Source: Vibrio algicola (GTDB taxonomy: Bacteria > Pseudomonadota > Gammaproteobacteria > Enterobacterales > Vibrionaceae). From it: a stretch of 64,000 nucleotides of DNA. This document shows, piece after piece, positions 1 to 9,996 of the stretch (the stretch's first letter is position 1; each line of letters begins with the position of its first letter). The notes beneath the pieces are model-generated. The model was not told where the DNA came from, did no database searches, and was given only the letters and a program-made list of their open reading frames with translations. The translations under genes were made by a program, and so were the position numbers. Location of the stretch: contig NZ_CP045700.1 of NCBI RefSeq assembly GCF_009601765.2, forward strand, positions 496,001-560,000. The letters are read 5' to 3'.

Positions 1-2
1 AA

Positions 3-146
3 CCAAGCGACGACGATGCCCTCTTTGCGCATTGGCAACAGTTTAATCTCAATATCAGCCAGCAGTTGCATATTAAGCCGCAAGATATCGAACGACCACG
101 TTGCTTGGCGACCATGATAATCGCGCCGCCAGAAGAAATAGATTAA
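3..146 (+). CDS. 3' end of an unidentified gene (partial, cut by window edge)
   Basis: An open frame of 47 codons runs from the left edge to a TAA stop and ends in PPEEID. It converges with the helicase gene on the other strand, and the two stop codons overlap by about 4 bp, a compact convergent arrangement that supports both ends. The visible residues show no motif I recognise, so no function is assigned. Confidence 0.5.
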   Translation, partial: PSDDDALFAHWQQFNLNISQQLHIKPQDIERPRCLATMIIAPPEEID

Positions 147-1456
147 CGTCGCTTACCGCGTTGGCTGTGGATCTTAAGTTTGGCTTTGAGTTTGCGCTTT
201 TCAGCTGAACGACCACGTTTCATTTGTGGCTCTTCTGGATCGCTAAAGCTTGGCTCATACCCTTCTAGCCATTGTTGTGGCAAACGCTTATCTAATAAGG
301 TTTCAATCGCATCGAGTAAATATTGCTCTTGTGGGCACATTAGCGAAAAAGCTTGTCCCGTTTCCCCTGCGCGACCGGTGCGACCTATGCGGTGAATATA
401 ATCTTCGGCTTGAAATGGCAGTTCGTAGTTTACCACTTGTGGCAATTGTTGGATGTCGAGTCCGCGCGCCGCAACATCGGTCGCAATTAATGCGCGAACT
501 TTTCCTGATTTAAAATCATCGAGCGCTTTTTGGCGTGCGCCTTGGCTTTTATCACCATTAATCGACGCTGCGTTTATACCATCCAATTTCAATTCTTTGG
601 CCAGCATGTCGGAAGTTTGTTTAGTTTTAGTAAACACCAACACTTGTCGCCAGTTTCTTGAACCAATCAAATACGCCAGCAGTTCACGTTTGCGCGATTT
701 ATCGACGGGATACACCATTTGCTCAACACTTTCAGCGGTACTGTTTTGCGCCGCAATTTGCACTTCTTTCGGCGATTTTAGCATTTTGTAAGCGACTTCT
801 CGGATCCGTTTAGTAAAGGTGGCTGAAAAGAATAAGGTTTGGCGGTCACTATTCATGCGGCGTAAAATACGTTGTAGATCAGGCATAAAGCCCATATCCA
901 GCATTCTGTCGGCTTCATCTAACACCAAACTTTGGGTGTCTTTTAAATGAATATTGCCGACAAACAAATGGTCCAATAAACGCCCAGGTGTGGCAACGAC
1001 AATATCTGCCCCTTTGGCTAATTCTTTGGTTTGCACACTCATACTGGTGCCACCGTACACCACCACAATATTCAAACCTTGATTGTATGAGACTAAACTG
1101 TCAAAAACTTGCTGCGCCAATTCTCGGGTTGGGGTCAGCACTAAACCACTTACCGAACGATTGACTTTGCGCGGTGTGACTGGATGATCTTTATCCGTAT
1201 CAAGCAAAGTCTTAGTGCTTGTTTCAACCTCTATCTTTGCTTCAAGTGTATCTTGCTTTTGCTGCATGATTTTTTGGATTAAAGGCAGTCCAAACGCGGC
1301 GGTTTTACCGGTGCCCGTTTGTGCGCAAGCTAACACATCATCACCTTGTAGCAATAACGGGATCGCTTGTTCTTGAATAGGTGTGGGTGAAATGAAGCCT
1401 AACTGCTTAACGCAATCGACCAAGCGGGGATCTAAACCTAGAGTTTGAAACGACAT
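143..1456 (-). CDS. DEAD-box ATP-dependent RNA helicase, RhlE-like
   Basis: 437-residue RNA helicase that would unwind or remodel RNA duplexes using ATP, probably in ribosome assembly or mRNA turnover. All family motifs are visible in order: the Q motif (TPIQEQAIP), motif I AQTGTGKT near residue 47, PTRELAQQ, TPGRLLDH, the signature DEAD in LVLDEADRML, SAT (FFSATF), and HRIGRTGRAG in the second RecA domain. The C-terminus is short and strongly basic (KRGRSAEKRKLKAKLKIHSQRGKRR region), as in RhlE-type proteins, with no RRM. An insert of about 35 residues lies between motif I and PTRELA. It is the only gene of its apparent transcription unit. The exact orthologue (RhlE versus other Vibrio paralogues) is uncertain, so no symbol is given. 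Confidence 0.9.
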   Translation of the reverse strand: MSFQTLGLDPRLVDCVKQLGFISPTPIQEQAIPLLLQGDDVLACAQTGTGKTAAFGLPLIQKIMQQKQDTLEAKIEVETSTKTLLDTDKDHPVTPRKVNRSVSGLVLTPTRELAQQVFDSLVSYNQGLNIVVVYGGTSMSVQTKELAKGADIVVATPGRLLDHLFVGNIHLKDTQSLVLDEADRMLDMGFMPDLQRILRRMNSDRQTLFFSATFTKRIREVAYKMLKSPKEVQIAAQNSTAESVEQMVYPVDKSRKRELLAYLIGSRNWRQVLVFTKTKQTSDMLAKELKLDGINAASINGDKSQGARQKALDDFKSGKVRALIATDVAARGLDIQQLPQVVNYELPFQAEDYIHRIGRTGRAGETGQAFSLMCPQEQYLLDAIETLLDKRLPQQWLEGYEPSFSDPEEPQMKRGRSAEKRKLKAKLKIHSQRGKRR

Positions 1457-1801
1457 GAGAACCTAATGTTGAAGACACAAATAATTGGCTGAAGTTTAAC
1501 AAATTTCTCTGTGGCTGTATTGAGGTTTTACACATACTAATAACATCGGAAAGACCAGCTGGACAGGCGATTGAATAATGTCAGCGTTTGGTTAAAACAA
1601 GATACACATCTCATAAGTTCATGCGATTATAAACTAATCAATTAAATTTATGAGACAATAATTTTTGATATGTAACTGACACAAGCCTTAGTTACATAGG
1701 AATGTAAACAGACTCGCTATATTGCTTTTTTATCGAGTTAACTATGTACAGAATCACTATCGCATACACATAATGAATAAGAACGACAGAAGGCATACAT
1801 T
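1457..1801. other. 345-bp intergenic region between divergent genes
   Basis: AT-rich spacer between the helicase (leftward) and the small zinc-ribbon gene (rightward). It must hold both promoters. I see no RNA gene, repeat or clear operator in it. Confidence 0.5.
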
Positions 1802-2014
1802 ATGAATATAAAAAAAGTAACAAGAAAGCCTGCTTTGGACGTTGATTTGGATATTTGCTGCTGCCCATTATGTTCGAGCGAAGAGTTTTTATTATCTGAG
1901 TATGGAGAAGAGTTGATTTGTATCGACTGTGGTCCTGTCTCTTTAAATACCGATGCAAGGTTATTTGCCTCTTCAACGCCATTAGAGTTTCATAACCCAA
2001 TTTTGCTTCATTGA
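1802..2014 (+). CDS. Small zinc-ribbon-like protein (hypothetical)
   Basis: 70 residues. Two cysteine pairs, CPLC near residues 24-27 and CIDC near residues 40-43, are spaced like a rubredoxin or zinc-ribbon knuckle, so a bound metal is likely. A third and a fourth Cys precede the first pair (ICCCPLC). The ATG is preceded at 8-nt spacing by AGAAGG, a good ribosome binding site. The gene is followed by a strong bidirectional terminator shared with ackA. No partner gene or known family is recognised. The RBS, the Cys pattern and the terminator argue that it is real rather than a chance frame. Confidence 0.6.
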   Translation: MNIKKVTRKPALDVDLDICCCPLCSSEEFLLSEYGEELICIDCGPVSLNTDARLFASSTPLEFHNPILLH

Positions 2015-2082
2015 TGATTAAGTGACCACGAGGTAAATCTTACGATCAGATTTTGTAAACTCCACCACCAATTTTTCAACAA

Positions 2083-2115
2083 AAAAGCCACAGCTTATTT
2101 TAAGCTGTGGCTTTT
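2083..2115. terminator. Bidirectional terminator between the zinc-ribbon gene and ackA
   Basis: Perfect 15-bp inverted repeat (AAAAGCCACAGCTTA, 3-nt loop) with A-run and T-run flanks that serve both converging genes. Confidence 0.9.
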
Positions 2116-2137
2116 GCCGTTTTAACTTTTGCTTGCA

Positions 2138-3328
2138 TTAGGCCATTAAAGCCACTGACTCTTGAGCAATAACGAATTCTTCATTGGTTGGGATAACCAT
2201 CGCCACTGGAGAATCAGCGGTAGTAATGATCCCTTCTGCGCCAAATCGAGCATCGGCATCCGCAGCTTCATTCTCTTTGTAGCCAAAGATTTTAAGGTAC
2301 TTTAAAATTTCGCGACGAATTAGCAATGCATTTTCACCAATACCACCGGTGAAGATAATGCCGTCTAGGTTATCAAGTGCCACCATGTAAGAGCCGATGT
2401 ATTTCGCCACGCGGTAAGTAAACACTTGGAATGCTAATGTTGCGCCTTCATGGCCTTCTTCCATCGCTTCTAAAATACCGCGAGCATCGCTGGTTAAACC
2501 AGACACACCTAAGAAACCTGATTTTTTATTCAATGTTTCAAATACTTGTTCTGTCGTCCAACCTTTATTAAGTAAGAACTCAATGATACTTGGATCTAAA
2601 TCACCACAACGGGTACCCATCATAAGGCCAGCAAGTGGTGTAAAGCCCATACTGGTATCAACACTCTTACCATTTTTAATTGCACAAACTGATGCGCCGT
2701 TACCAAGGTGAACAGAGATAAAGCTGCTTTCTTCCACTGGCTTATTAATCATCTTAGCGGCTTCACGACTCACGAAGTAATGGCTAGTACCGTGGAAACC
2801 GTAACGACGAATTGCGTATTGATCGTAAAGCGTCTTATCAATTGCGCCGGTAAAGGCTTTAGCTGGCATTGTTTGGTGGAATGCAGTATCAAACACGGCA
2901 AACTGTGGCAACGTTGGGAAAGCGGCTAAAGCAGCTTTAATACCAATAACGTTGGCAGGTGCGTGTAAAGGTGCAAGTTCTTTTACTGCTTCGATATCTT
3001 TTAATACTTGCTCATCAATTTGTACTGTTTTTGTGAATTTCTCACCACCATGAACGATACGGTGGCCAACAGCGATGATGGCATCAGTTAAGTCGTATTC
3101 CGCAACAATGCCAACTAATTTACCGATAGCAAGTTGGTGATGATTTTCTTCACCAACAATTGAAACTTCTTGTTTGTTACCTTGATACTTCCAGCTCATA
3201 CGAGAATCTTCTAGGCCAAAACATTCGCCTAGACCCGTTAATACTGCATCACCAGATACTGAATTGATAACGGCAAACTTAAGTGAAGAACTACCAGAGT
3301 TGATAACGAGGACATATTTATTTGACAT
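2138..3328 (-). CDS. ackA: Acetate kinase (stand-alone copy)
   Basis: 396 residues, full family length. It interconverts acetyl phosphate plus ADP with acetate plus ATP in the cytoplasm. The ASKHA signature INSGSSSLKF is at residues 9-18, and HRIVHGG, the ATP-site FHGTSH, HLGNGAS and the GGIGENA C-terminal motif are all present. In enterics and vibrios the main ackA sits beside pta; here there is no pta, and the neighbours are unrelated. It is therefore probably the second acetate kinase (AckA2) that many vibrios carry, an inference from context only. Single-gene transcription unit ending at the shared hairpin. Confidence 0.93.
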   Translation of the reverse strand: MSNKYVLVINSGSSSLKFAVINSVSGDAVLTGLGECFGLEDSRMSWKYQGNKQEVSIVGEENHHQLAIGKLVGIVAEYDLTDAIIAVGHRIVHGGEKFTKTVQIDEQVLKDIEAVKELAPLHAPANVIGIKAALAAFPTLPQFAVFDTAFHQTMPAKAFTGAIDKTLYDQYAIRRYGFHGTSHYFVSREAAKMINKPVEESSFISVHLGNGASVCAIKNGKSVDTSMGFTPLAGLMMGTRCGDLDPSIIEFLLNKGWTTEQVFETLNKKSGFLGVSGLTSDARGILEAMEEGHEGATLAFQVFTYRVAKYIGSYMVALDNLDGIIFTGGIGENALLIRREILKYLKIFGYKENEAADADARFGAEGIITTADSPVAMVIPTNEEFVIAQESVALMA

Positions 3329-3781
3329 GAGGTTTCTCTTATATGCTATTGAGTAAAACAGAGGGGTCTATACCCTTGTGACTTAGGGTAGTAATACCGC
3401 AACTCGTTTGTTTGTGAACATGGGTACCATTATTCAATAATTTTTGAAACTTTCAACTTTTCTTTGTGAAAAGAGCTTAAAGAGTCTGGCTTAAGTTGAT
3501 CTAGCGCATACTTTGAATTAATTTCTGCTGTGAAAGATATAACTTTATTTGAACAAAAAGCATGAATCCTCCCTAGCCCTCCCAAAACAACCTAACAAGT
3601 CCACACTCGATAACGTGTGAAAGTGTAGTCATGATCAGCAAGAAACGTGTATTTAAATACGTCCAATCCTAAACTAAAGTTCAAAATACCCAAACCCAAG
3701 ACAAAAAAACCGAGATAGCACAGAGCTTATCTCGGTTTCATCATCTTATACTCGTCTGAGACTGAATATTAAATGTTAATC
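3329..3781. other. 453-bp intergenic region: ackA promoter side and deaD terminator
   Basis: Contains the upstream region of ackA and, at its right side, the deaD terminator hairpin. No ORF with a credible RBS and no repeat is seen in the remainder. Confidence 0.5.
3707..3738 (-). terminator. Rho-independent terminator of deaD
   Basis: 11-bp perfect stem (AAACCGAGATA / TATCTCGGTTT) followed on the minus strand by a run of seven T. Confidence 0.9.
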
Positions 3782-5662
3782 TTATGCGTCGCGGTTAGTG
3801 CGAGGAGCCGCAGGCTTGCCACTTGTGCGGTTACGGTCAAAACGACGTTCGCCATCACGACCACCAGCAGAAGCACCACCATCACGACGACCACGATGAC
3901 CTTCGCCACCACGTCCGCCACGGAAGTTTCCGCCGTCACGACGAGAAGCACCAGAACCAGCACCACCACGAGGGCCACGTGATTCACGGAAATCATCAAA
4001 GTCACACACAATCGCGCCAACTTCTTTTTGACGAATGCGTAATTTCTTAAGCTTACCCGCAACTTCAGAAGTCATTGCTTTTGGTAACTGAACAAAAGTA
4101 TGACCTTGAGCCAGTTTAATCGCACCGATTGAATGCTTAGTTAAGCCAAGCTCGTTTGCCAATGCGCCAACGATATCTTTAACTTGAACGCCACTGTCAC
4201 GACCAACTTGTAATTGGTAAGTATCCCAATCTTGCTTAGTGCCACCGAACGAACGACCACCATCACGGCCGCCATCACGTGGATTATCACGACGTTCTGC
4301 GCGACGTTTGCTATCACGAGCAATAGCATCAATCATAGGATCTGGACCTTGGTAGAACAAAGGACGTTTACCTTGTTGACGCTTAAGCAAGATAGCGGCA
4401 AGAGTTGCAGCATCTACTTCTAAAGAAACTTTTAGTTTTTCAATCAGTTCAGCAAAGCTTGCAAGTGCAGAGCTGCCTTTTTCTGATTCTAACTCAGCAC
4501 CTAATTTAATCAGACGAGCTTCTGCTACTTTATCGCGGTTTGGAAGTTGAATTTCTTCCATGCTTGATTTAGTAACACGCTCAATAGTGCGAAGCATACG
4601 AATTTGGTTAGTACGAACCAATAATACTGCTTTACCAGTACGTCCAGCACGACCAGTACGGCCAATACGGTGAATGTATGATTCAGTATCGAATGGGATA
4701 TCGTAGTTAAATACGTGCGTGATACGTGGAACATCAAGACCACGAGCAACCACGTCAGTCGCAACAAGAATATCGATCACGCCACGTTTGATGTTATCAA
4801 CCGTACGTTCACGTTGTGCTTGAGGAATATCACCATGAAGCGCAGCAGATTTAAAGCCACGAGCCGATAACCAATCAGACAGACGCTCAGTATCTTGACG
4901 AGTACGAACGAATACGATTGAAGCATCGATTTCTTCAGTTTCAAGCAGACGGCTCATTGCTTCGTCTTTTTCTACGCCTTTTACTACCCAATATTGTTGC
5001 TCTACTTTCGCTACTGTGCGGTTTTCACCAGCAACATCGACGCGAGCAGGGTTACGTAGGAAGCGGTCTACAATAGTCTTAACCATTGGAGGCATAGTGG
5101 CTGAGAACAATACGCGTTGCGCAGATTCTGGAGCTTGTTCCATGATCCATGTTACATCATCAACAAAACCCATTTTTAGCATTTCATCGGCTTCATCAAG
5201 TACGAATGTTTTTACTTCGTCTAATTGAAGAGAGCGACGGTTAATTAAGTCTTTAACACGACCAGGAGTACCAACAACAATGTGAGAACCATTTTTCAGG
5301 CCACGCATTTGATCAACGATTGATGCACCACCGTAAATTTCAATTACTTTCAAGCCTTTAATGTTTTGGCCAAGTACTTTGATTTCTGCTGCAACTTGAA
5401 TAGCAAGTTCGCGAGTCGGTGCCATAACGATGGCTTGTGGTTTATGTTGCTTAAGATCGATTTTATTTAGAACGGGTAAAGAGAACGCAGCTGTTTTACC
5501 AGTACCGGTTTGTGCTTTACCTAGCGCATCTTTACCTTCTAGAAGAAAAGGAATAGAAGCGGCTTGAATTGGAGTTGGGGTTTCAAAGCCCATTGAATTT
5601 AGTGCAGATAAAAGATTTTCGTTAAGATCAAGATCGACGAATTTAGTTTGATTTTCTGACAT
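3782..5662 (-). CDS. deaD: ATP-dependent RNA helicase DeaD/CsdA
   Basis: 626-residue cold-shock DEAD-box helicase that helps 50S assembly and mRNA decay at low temperature. Motifs: Q motif TPIQAASIPF, AQTGTGKT near residue 50, PTRELAIQ, TPGRVKDL, DEAD in VLDEADEMLK, SAT, ARGLD and HRIGRTGRAGRTG. After the RecA core comes the DbpA/CsdA-type RNA-binding domain (about residues 480-560, ending in VGAIVCDFDDFRES) and then an RGG-rich basic tail (RGGRGGEGHRGRRDGG), typical of CsdA. The first ATG follows a region of about 400 bp without genes, consistent with the long 5' leader usual for cold-shock mRNAs. Several long frames on the other strand within this gene are shadows of its Gly/Arg-rich tail. 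Confidence 0.95.
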   Translation of the reverse strand: MSENQTKFVDLDLNENLLSALNSMGFETPTPIQAASIPFLLEGKDALGKAQTGTGKTAAFSLPVLNKIDLKQHKPQAIVMAPTRELAIQVAAEIKVLGQNIKGLKVIEIYGGASIVDQMRGLKNGSHIVVGTPGRVKDLINRRSLQLDEVKTFVLDEADEMLKMGFVDDVTWIMEQAPESAQRVLFSATMPPMVKTIVDRFLRNPARVDVAGENRTVAKVEQQYWVVKGVEKDEAMSRLLETEEIDASIVFVRTRQDTERLSDWLSARGFKSAALHGDIPQAQRERTVDNIKRGVIDILVATDVVARGLDVPRITHVFNYDIPFDTESYIHRIGRTGRAGRTGKAVLLVRTNQIRMLRTIERVTKSSMEEIQLPNRDKVAEARLIKLGAELESEKGSSALASFAELIEKLKVSLEVDAATLAAILLKRQQGKRPLFYQGPDPMIDAIARDSKRRAERRDNPRDGGRDGGRSFGGTKQDWDTYQLQVGRDSGVQVKDIVGALANELGLTKHSIGAIKLAQGHTFVQLPKAMTSEVAGKLKKLRIRQKEVGAIVCDFDDFRESRGPRGGAGSGASRRDGGNFRGGRGGEGHRGRRDGGASAGGRDGERRFDRNRTSGKPAAPRTNRDA

Positions 5663-6065
5663 GGGGTTCCTACTTATTTAAGGAAAATTTCGGTCCCATT
5701 AAGCTCTACTACCTCTCATACCTACCCTAACTTCGTGTTCCATAAAAATCATGGATTAGGTAGAAAACGCCTTAAGCTGTTTCGGGACATCATTAAGGGA
5801 GGCGAATTCTGCCCTATAAACACAAAAAAAGCTAGGAAAAATTGAATTTCATCACAATTTTGTTCTATTTAGCCTAAAATATGTAAAATTATTCACCAAT
5901 ACCTGATTATTTAACATTATAGAGAGCGCTGCTTATCAATTACAGCCCTCGTCTTTCTCAATATTTGAGGTTAACCCACTGAACCGCTAATAAAGTGGCA
6001 ATCTCTTTATGCAATGATTATAGTGTGCCTCATAGAATTCGACTCACTAATTTAGAAAGAAGCCC
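5663..6065. other. Divergent regulatory region deaD / rnb (403 bp)
   Basis: Carries the probable long deaD 5' untranslated leader on the left and the rnb promoter on the right. The segment around 5820-5920 is very AT-rich. No coding potential with an RBS was found. Confidence 0.5.
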
Positions 6066-8102
6066 ATGTTTTCTGATAATCCGCTCCTCGCTCAACTCAA
6101 ACAACAAATGAAACAAACTTTGCCTAAAAAAGAAGGCACCGTGAAAGCCACCGATAAAAGCTTTGGTTTTCTAGAAGTAGACAGCAAGAAGAGCTACTTC
6201 ATCCCACCCGCTTTTATGAAAAAATGCATTCATGGCGACAAAGTCGTGGCCATCATTCGCAGTGAGAACGACAAAGAAAGCGCAGAACCGGACGAACTTA
6301 TTGAGCCGTCTTTAACCCGTTTTATTGCCCGAGTGAAGAAATTCAAAGGCCGTTTGAATGTGGTACCCGATCACCCGCAACTGCGTAAATTGTCTCTTAA
6401 AGCCAAAGCACGTAAAGGCGTAAACCCAGAAACCTTAAATGAAGGCGACTGGGTAGTGGCGCATCTGATTGAGCATCCTCTCAATTCAGACACTTCCCAT
6501 GAGCAATTCTTAGTTGAAATTTCTGCCAAGATCACTGATGCCGACGATAAAATTGCCCCTTGGTGGGTGACATTAGCGCAAAATGATTTACCCAACTGCG
6601 AACCTGCGGGTTTGGAAGAAGGCCAACAATGGCAGTTGATGGATGATGAGGCATTAGAACGCATTGATATGACGGCAACACCGTTTGTCACTATTGATGG
6701 TGAATCGACCAAAGATATGGATGATGCACTATACGCAGAGACCACGCCTGAAGGCGATTTTAAACTGACCATCGCCATTGCCGATCCAACCGCGTATATC
6801 ATTCCAGATTCAGTGATGGATAAAGTGGCGCGTAAACGTGGCTTCACTATCTATTTACCTGGTCGCAATATTCCAATGCTGCCGCGCGATCTCGCCGATG
6901 ACTTATGTTCACTCAAACAAGATGAACTGCGCCCTGCTTTATGTTGTTCGGTGACGGTCTCTAAAGATGGCGTGATCGGCGATGATATTCATTTCTTTGC
7001 TGCAAATATGAAATCTCATGCCCGTCTTGCTTATGATAATGTTTCGGATTGGCTTGAAAATAAAGATAACGCTTGGCAACCACAAGACAATATCGCTCCG
7101 GTTGTGGCAACATTGCATCAATTAGCTCAAGCTCGCGCTACTTGGCGTTTAAACAATGCGGTGGTATTCCCAGATCGCCCAGATTACCGCTTTGAATTAA
7201 GCCCAGACAACGATGTGGTCGCGATCCACGCCGATTTACGTCGCACCGCCAATAAGTTGGTAGAAGAAGCCATGATCACCGCCAATATTTGTGCCGGCAG
7301 TGCGCTGAAGCAAAAATTCCAATCCGGTATCTTTAATACTCACGCTGGCTTTAAAGAAGATAAGCTAAAAGATATTATTGAGTTAGTTGATCCTGAAGGT
7401 GAGCAAGGTTTTACTGCTGAATCTATCGTGACTTTAGAAGGCTTTAGCGCCTTACGCCGTTGGTTAGGCAAGCAAGACACTTCTTACTTAGATAACCGCA
7501 TTCGTAAGTGTCAGGCTTACAGTGAGATTAATCACATGCCAGCCGAGCATTACGCGATGGGGCTGGATATCTACGCCACTTGGACTTCACCAATCCGTAA
7601 ATACGGCGATATGATCAACCACCGTATGTTAAAAGCGTTAATTCTTGATAAAGCACCGGTCCAAGTGCCCGATGAAACCATTGGCGAAGAGTTATCATTA
7701 TGTCGTCGCTATCATGGCATGGCCGAACGTAATGTCGGTGATTGGTTGTACGCGCGCACTTTGATTAATGAGCCTAAAAATGGCACTAAATTTGCAGCCG
7801 AGATCTTTGATGTTAATCGCGCCGGTATGCGAGCTCGACTATTGGCTAATGGCGCAGCCGTCTTTATTCCTTGCTCACAAATTATTGATAACAAAGAACG
7901 CATTGTAGGCTCGCGTGAATTGGGCACGATCGAAATCGATAAAAATGTTGAGTTTAAGTTGGGTGATGTCATTGAAGTAACGCTGCTGAATGTCAGCACC
8001 GATACGCGTAACATTACCGCCAAACCGACGCAAACTTTTGCCCCGTTGCAGGACTCTTCAGACGTTACCACCGATGCAGCAAGCATTGATGAAAAAAAGT
8101 AA
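6066..8102 (+). CDS. rnb: Exoribonuclease II
   Basis: 678-residue 3'-to-5' processive exoribonuclease that degrades single-stranded RNA to short oligonucleotides. Order of domains: N-terminal cold-shock domains ([28 protein letters not shown], about residues 20-50), a second CSD, the RNB catalytic domain from about residue 205, and a C-terminal S1 domain (about 570-660, [12 protein letters not shown]...[11 protein letters not shown]). The catalytic acidic cluster is visible as [13 protein letters not shown], which supplies the metal-binding aspartates. It is somewhat longer than E. coli RNase II (644), mainly at the C-terminus. The gene stands alone and ends at its own hairpin. Confidence 0.95.
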   Translation: MFSDNPLLAQLKQQMKQTLPKKEGTVKATDKSFGFLEVDSKKSYFIPPAFMKKCIHGDKVVAIIRSENDKESAEPDELIEPSLTRFIARVKKFKGRLNVVPDHPQLRKLSLKAKARKGVNPETLNEGDWVVAHLIEHPLNSDTSHEQFLVEISAKITDADDKIAPWWVTLAQNDLPNCEPAGLEEGQQWQLMDDEALERIDMTATPFVTIDGESTKDMDDALYAETTPEGDFKLTIAIADPTAYIIPDSVMDKVARKRGFTIYLPGRNIPMLPRDLADDLCSLKQDELRPALCCSVTVSKDGVIGDDIHFFAANMKSHARLAYDNVSDWLENKDNAWQPQDNIAPVVATLHQLAQARATWRLNNAVVFPDRPDYRFELSPDNDVVAIHADLRRTANKLVEEAMITANICAGSALKQKFQSGIFNTHAGFKEDKLKDIIELVDPEGEQGFTAESIVTLEGFSALRRWLGKQDTSYLDNRIRKCQAYSEINHMPAEHYAMGLDIYATWTSPIRKYGDMINHRMLKALILDKAPVQVPDETIGEELSLCRRYHGMAERNVGDWLYARTLINEPKNGTKFAAEIFDVNRAGMRARLLANGAAVFIPCSQIIDNKERIVGSRELGTIEIDKNVEFKLGDVIEVTLLNVSTDTRNITAKPTQTFAPLQDSSDVTTDAASIDEKK

Positions 8103-8154
8103 GTAAATAAACAACGCTTAACGGCACATATAACGTCTGTATTTATGACACATA

Positions 8155-8184
8155 AAGCATCTTCGCTTACGGAGGTGCTTTTTT
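8155..8184 (+). terminator. Terminator of rnb
   Basis: Imperfect hairpin AAGCATCTTCG / CGGAGGTGCTT with a T6 tail. Confidence 0.75.
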
Positions 8185-8220
8185 ATTGGTTTATGGGCTT
8201 ATGGGTAATCACATCACTGT

Positions 8221-8300
8221 TATACCCATTGCATAAATTTAATGATCGTTCAAAATTGAGTACAGAGAAAAGTGTCAAAGACCATGGATAGCCTTTCCTC
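8221..8300. repeat. Dispersed repeat B, copy 1 (partial)
   Basis: This stretch matches the copy at 9846-9992 closely (AATTTAATGATCGTTCAAAA, then ACAGAGAAAAGTGTCAAAG, then CCATGGATAGCC) but loses similarity after about 8300. It belongs to an intergenic repeat family found at least four times in the window. Confidence 0.75.
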
Positions 8301-8356
8301 ACTTGAAAGAGGCTAACTACGGGTACAAAAAATAGAGGTGCCTGATAATCGCCGCT

Positions 8357-8716
8357 CTAGCCCCAAATATATTCGTCTTGATCTCTTTCAATCACACTCA
8401 ATAAAGATAAAGCATCCACATGCATTGGGTGAGTAATATGCGCTTGCCATTCCACGTCACGGTTAATGTCATTATCATTGCTACGGATAAATAAGTGCCA
8501 CTGCTTGCCTGTTGGCTCATAATGCAGCTTCGCTACTTCAATATCTCGTTGGCAATGGATAGAATCAACCGCAAATGCCGTTTTATAGAAAACGAATTGT
8601 TGCGCTTGAATATCAAAGCAAGCCTTACCAAGTTCTGCCGATACATTCTCATTGCGCCAATGACAGAGTTGCTCTGCCCTACGCTTTATTCTTTGAATTT
8701 CAATTTCAGATGGCAT
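8357..8716 (-). CDS. DUF3024 family protein
   Basis: 119 residues from the chosen ATG. GGGAGG lies 4 nt upstream of this ATG, whereas the longer frame would start on a TTG inside that ribosome binding site, so the shorter start is preferred. The sequence pattern (CHWRNENVSAELGKACFDIQ, then a C-terminal YIWG) fits the DUF3024 family of small vibrio proteins of unknown function. No membrane segment or signal peptide. Confidence 0.7.
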   Translation of the reverse strand: MPSEIEIQRIKRRAEQLCHWRNENVSAELGKACFDIQAQQFVFYKTAFAVDSIHCQRDIEVAKLHYEPTGKQWHLFIRSNDNDINRDVEWQAHITHPMHVDALSLLSVIERDQDEYIWG

Positions 8717-8919
8717 AAAACCTCCCAATCCATAAATAATGAACTTGATTTAGTATAGCCCCAATCACTTCTTTGGTTTTGTTATCTAACGCATAGACTG
8801 ACAAACATAAACACCTCTCCTCTGGTAAGGATCGCACTCCGATTCACATAACTGTCATATAACAAACATATAATTATTGAAAATTATACCTAAGTAACTC
8901 ATCACCTTTGGAGACCTAC

Positions 8920-9738
8920 ATGTTACGAGTGTTACTAACCGGATTGTTATCCTCACTTATTTTTATTTCAAACGCTTACGCCAAAGATATTGTGGTATCA
9001 GGCTCAAGCTCTGTCACTCGAGTGATGGATGTGCTGGCAGAAAGCTACAACAAAACCCACCCAGAATCTTATATTGCGGTTCAAGGGGTAGATTCGACAG
9101 CCGGTATCATTCTTGCCACTAAGGGCGTGGCCGACTTAGGGATGAGTTCACGTTATTTAACCGAAGCCGAGTTAAGAAAAGATCTGACCATCACCACCAT
9201 TGCTCATGATGGACTGGCCATTGCTACCAATATTGCCAATCCAGTCAGTAATTTAACTCGTGAGCAATTAGCTAAAATCTATCAAGGTGAGATCACTAAC
9301 TGGAAACAAGTTGGCGGCGAAGATAAAGGTATTGCGGTTGTCACTCGCGAAGCCTCTTCAGGTTCACGTTACAGTTTTGAAAGCTTGTTAGGCTTGACCA
9401 GAGTAGTCAATAACCAACTGGTATCGAACATCAGTCCAAAAATTTTAGTGGTCAACAGCAATGGTATGATGAAGACATTAATCAACAATAACCCTCAAGC
9501 GATTGGTTTCGTTTCGATGGGTTCACTGGATAAATCAATTAAAGCAGTGGATTTTAACGGTGTCGATCCAACTTCTGCCAATATTGCCAACGGTGACTAC
9601 AAACTCAGCCGACCATTTTTAGTGGTACAAAAGAAAGATCATAAAGATCCGTCTATCGAGTCTTTCTTAGGCTTTATAACGTCTAACGATGGGCAAAAAA
9701 TCATCACCGATTATGGTTACACCCCAGCGAAAAAATAA
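8920..9738 (+). CDS. PstS-like periplasmic phosphate-binding protein
   Basis: 272 residues from the ATG that follows GGAG at 6-nt spacing; the longer frame would begin at a TTG that overlaps this RBS. A signal peptide is clear (LRVLLTGLLSSLIFISNAYA, cleavage before KDIVV). The mature part is a PBP-like domain with SGSSSVTRVMD at its start, GMSSR, and EASSGSRYSFE, the phosphate-loop motifs of the PstS family. No pstC, pstA or pstB follows; a terminator does. It is an orphan binding protein, acting either with a distant Pst transporter or as a sensor. Confidence 0.88.
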   Translation: MLRVLLTGLLSSLIFISNAYAKDIVVSGSSSVTRVMDVLAESYNKTHPESYIAVQGVDSTAGIILATKGVADLGMSSRYLTEAELRKDLTITTIAHDGLAIATNIANPVSNLTREQLAKIYQGEITNWKQVGGEDKGIAVVTREASSGSRYSFESLLGLTRVVNNQLVSNISPKILVVNSNGMMKTLINNNPQAIGFVSMGSLDKSIKAVDFNGVDPTSANIANGDYKLSRPFLVVQKKDHKDPSIESFLGFITSNDGQKIITDYGYTPAKK

Positions 9739-9784
9739 TCGTTTATTCGCTATCTGAAAAATCCAACTCAAATTTCAGACACAA

Positions 9785-9823
9785 AAATGGGTACCACTTT
9801 ATAACCAGTGGTTCCCATTTTTA
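9785..9823 (+). terminator. Terminator of the PstS-like gene
   Basis: Stem AAATGGGTACCACT / AGTGGTTCCCATTT followed by T-rich sequence. Confidence 0.85.
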
Positions 9824-9845
9824 TATTTTAAAACCGCTTATCTAA

Positions 9846-9992
9846 TGGATACCCATTCCATAAATTTAATGTCCATTCAAAATTGAATACAGAGAAAAGT
9901 GTCAAAGGACATGGATGGCCTTTTCTCAAGCGACCAAGGAAGGGTCAGCGTCTTTTCGGCGTATTCAAATTGATCAAATATTAAATGGAATC
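9846..9992. repeat. Dispersed repeat B, copy 2 (most complete, about 147 bp)
   Basis: Ends are inverted repeats of one another (ATACCCATTCCATAAATTTAAT at left; ATTAAATGGAATCAGTAT at right), giving a MITE-like outline. The same sequence occurs inverted at 62863-63004 and in part at 8221 and 59167. It lies directly downstream of hcr. No coding frame. Confidence 0.75.
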
Positions 9993-9996
9993 AGTA

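Noticed and set aside
3769-4423. Long frames antisense to the deaD tail
   Set aside because: They arise from the repetitive Gly/Arg codons of the RGG tail, with no RBS and low-complexity products.
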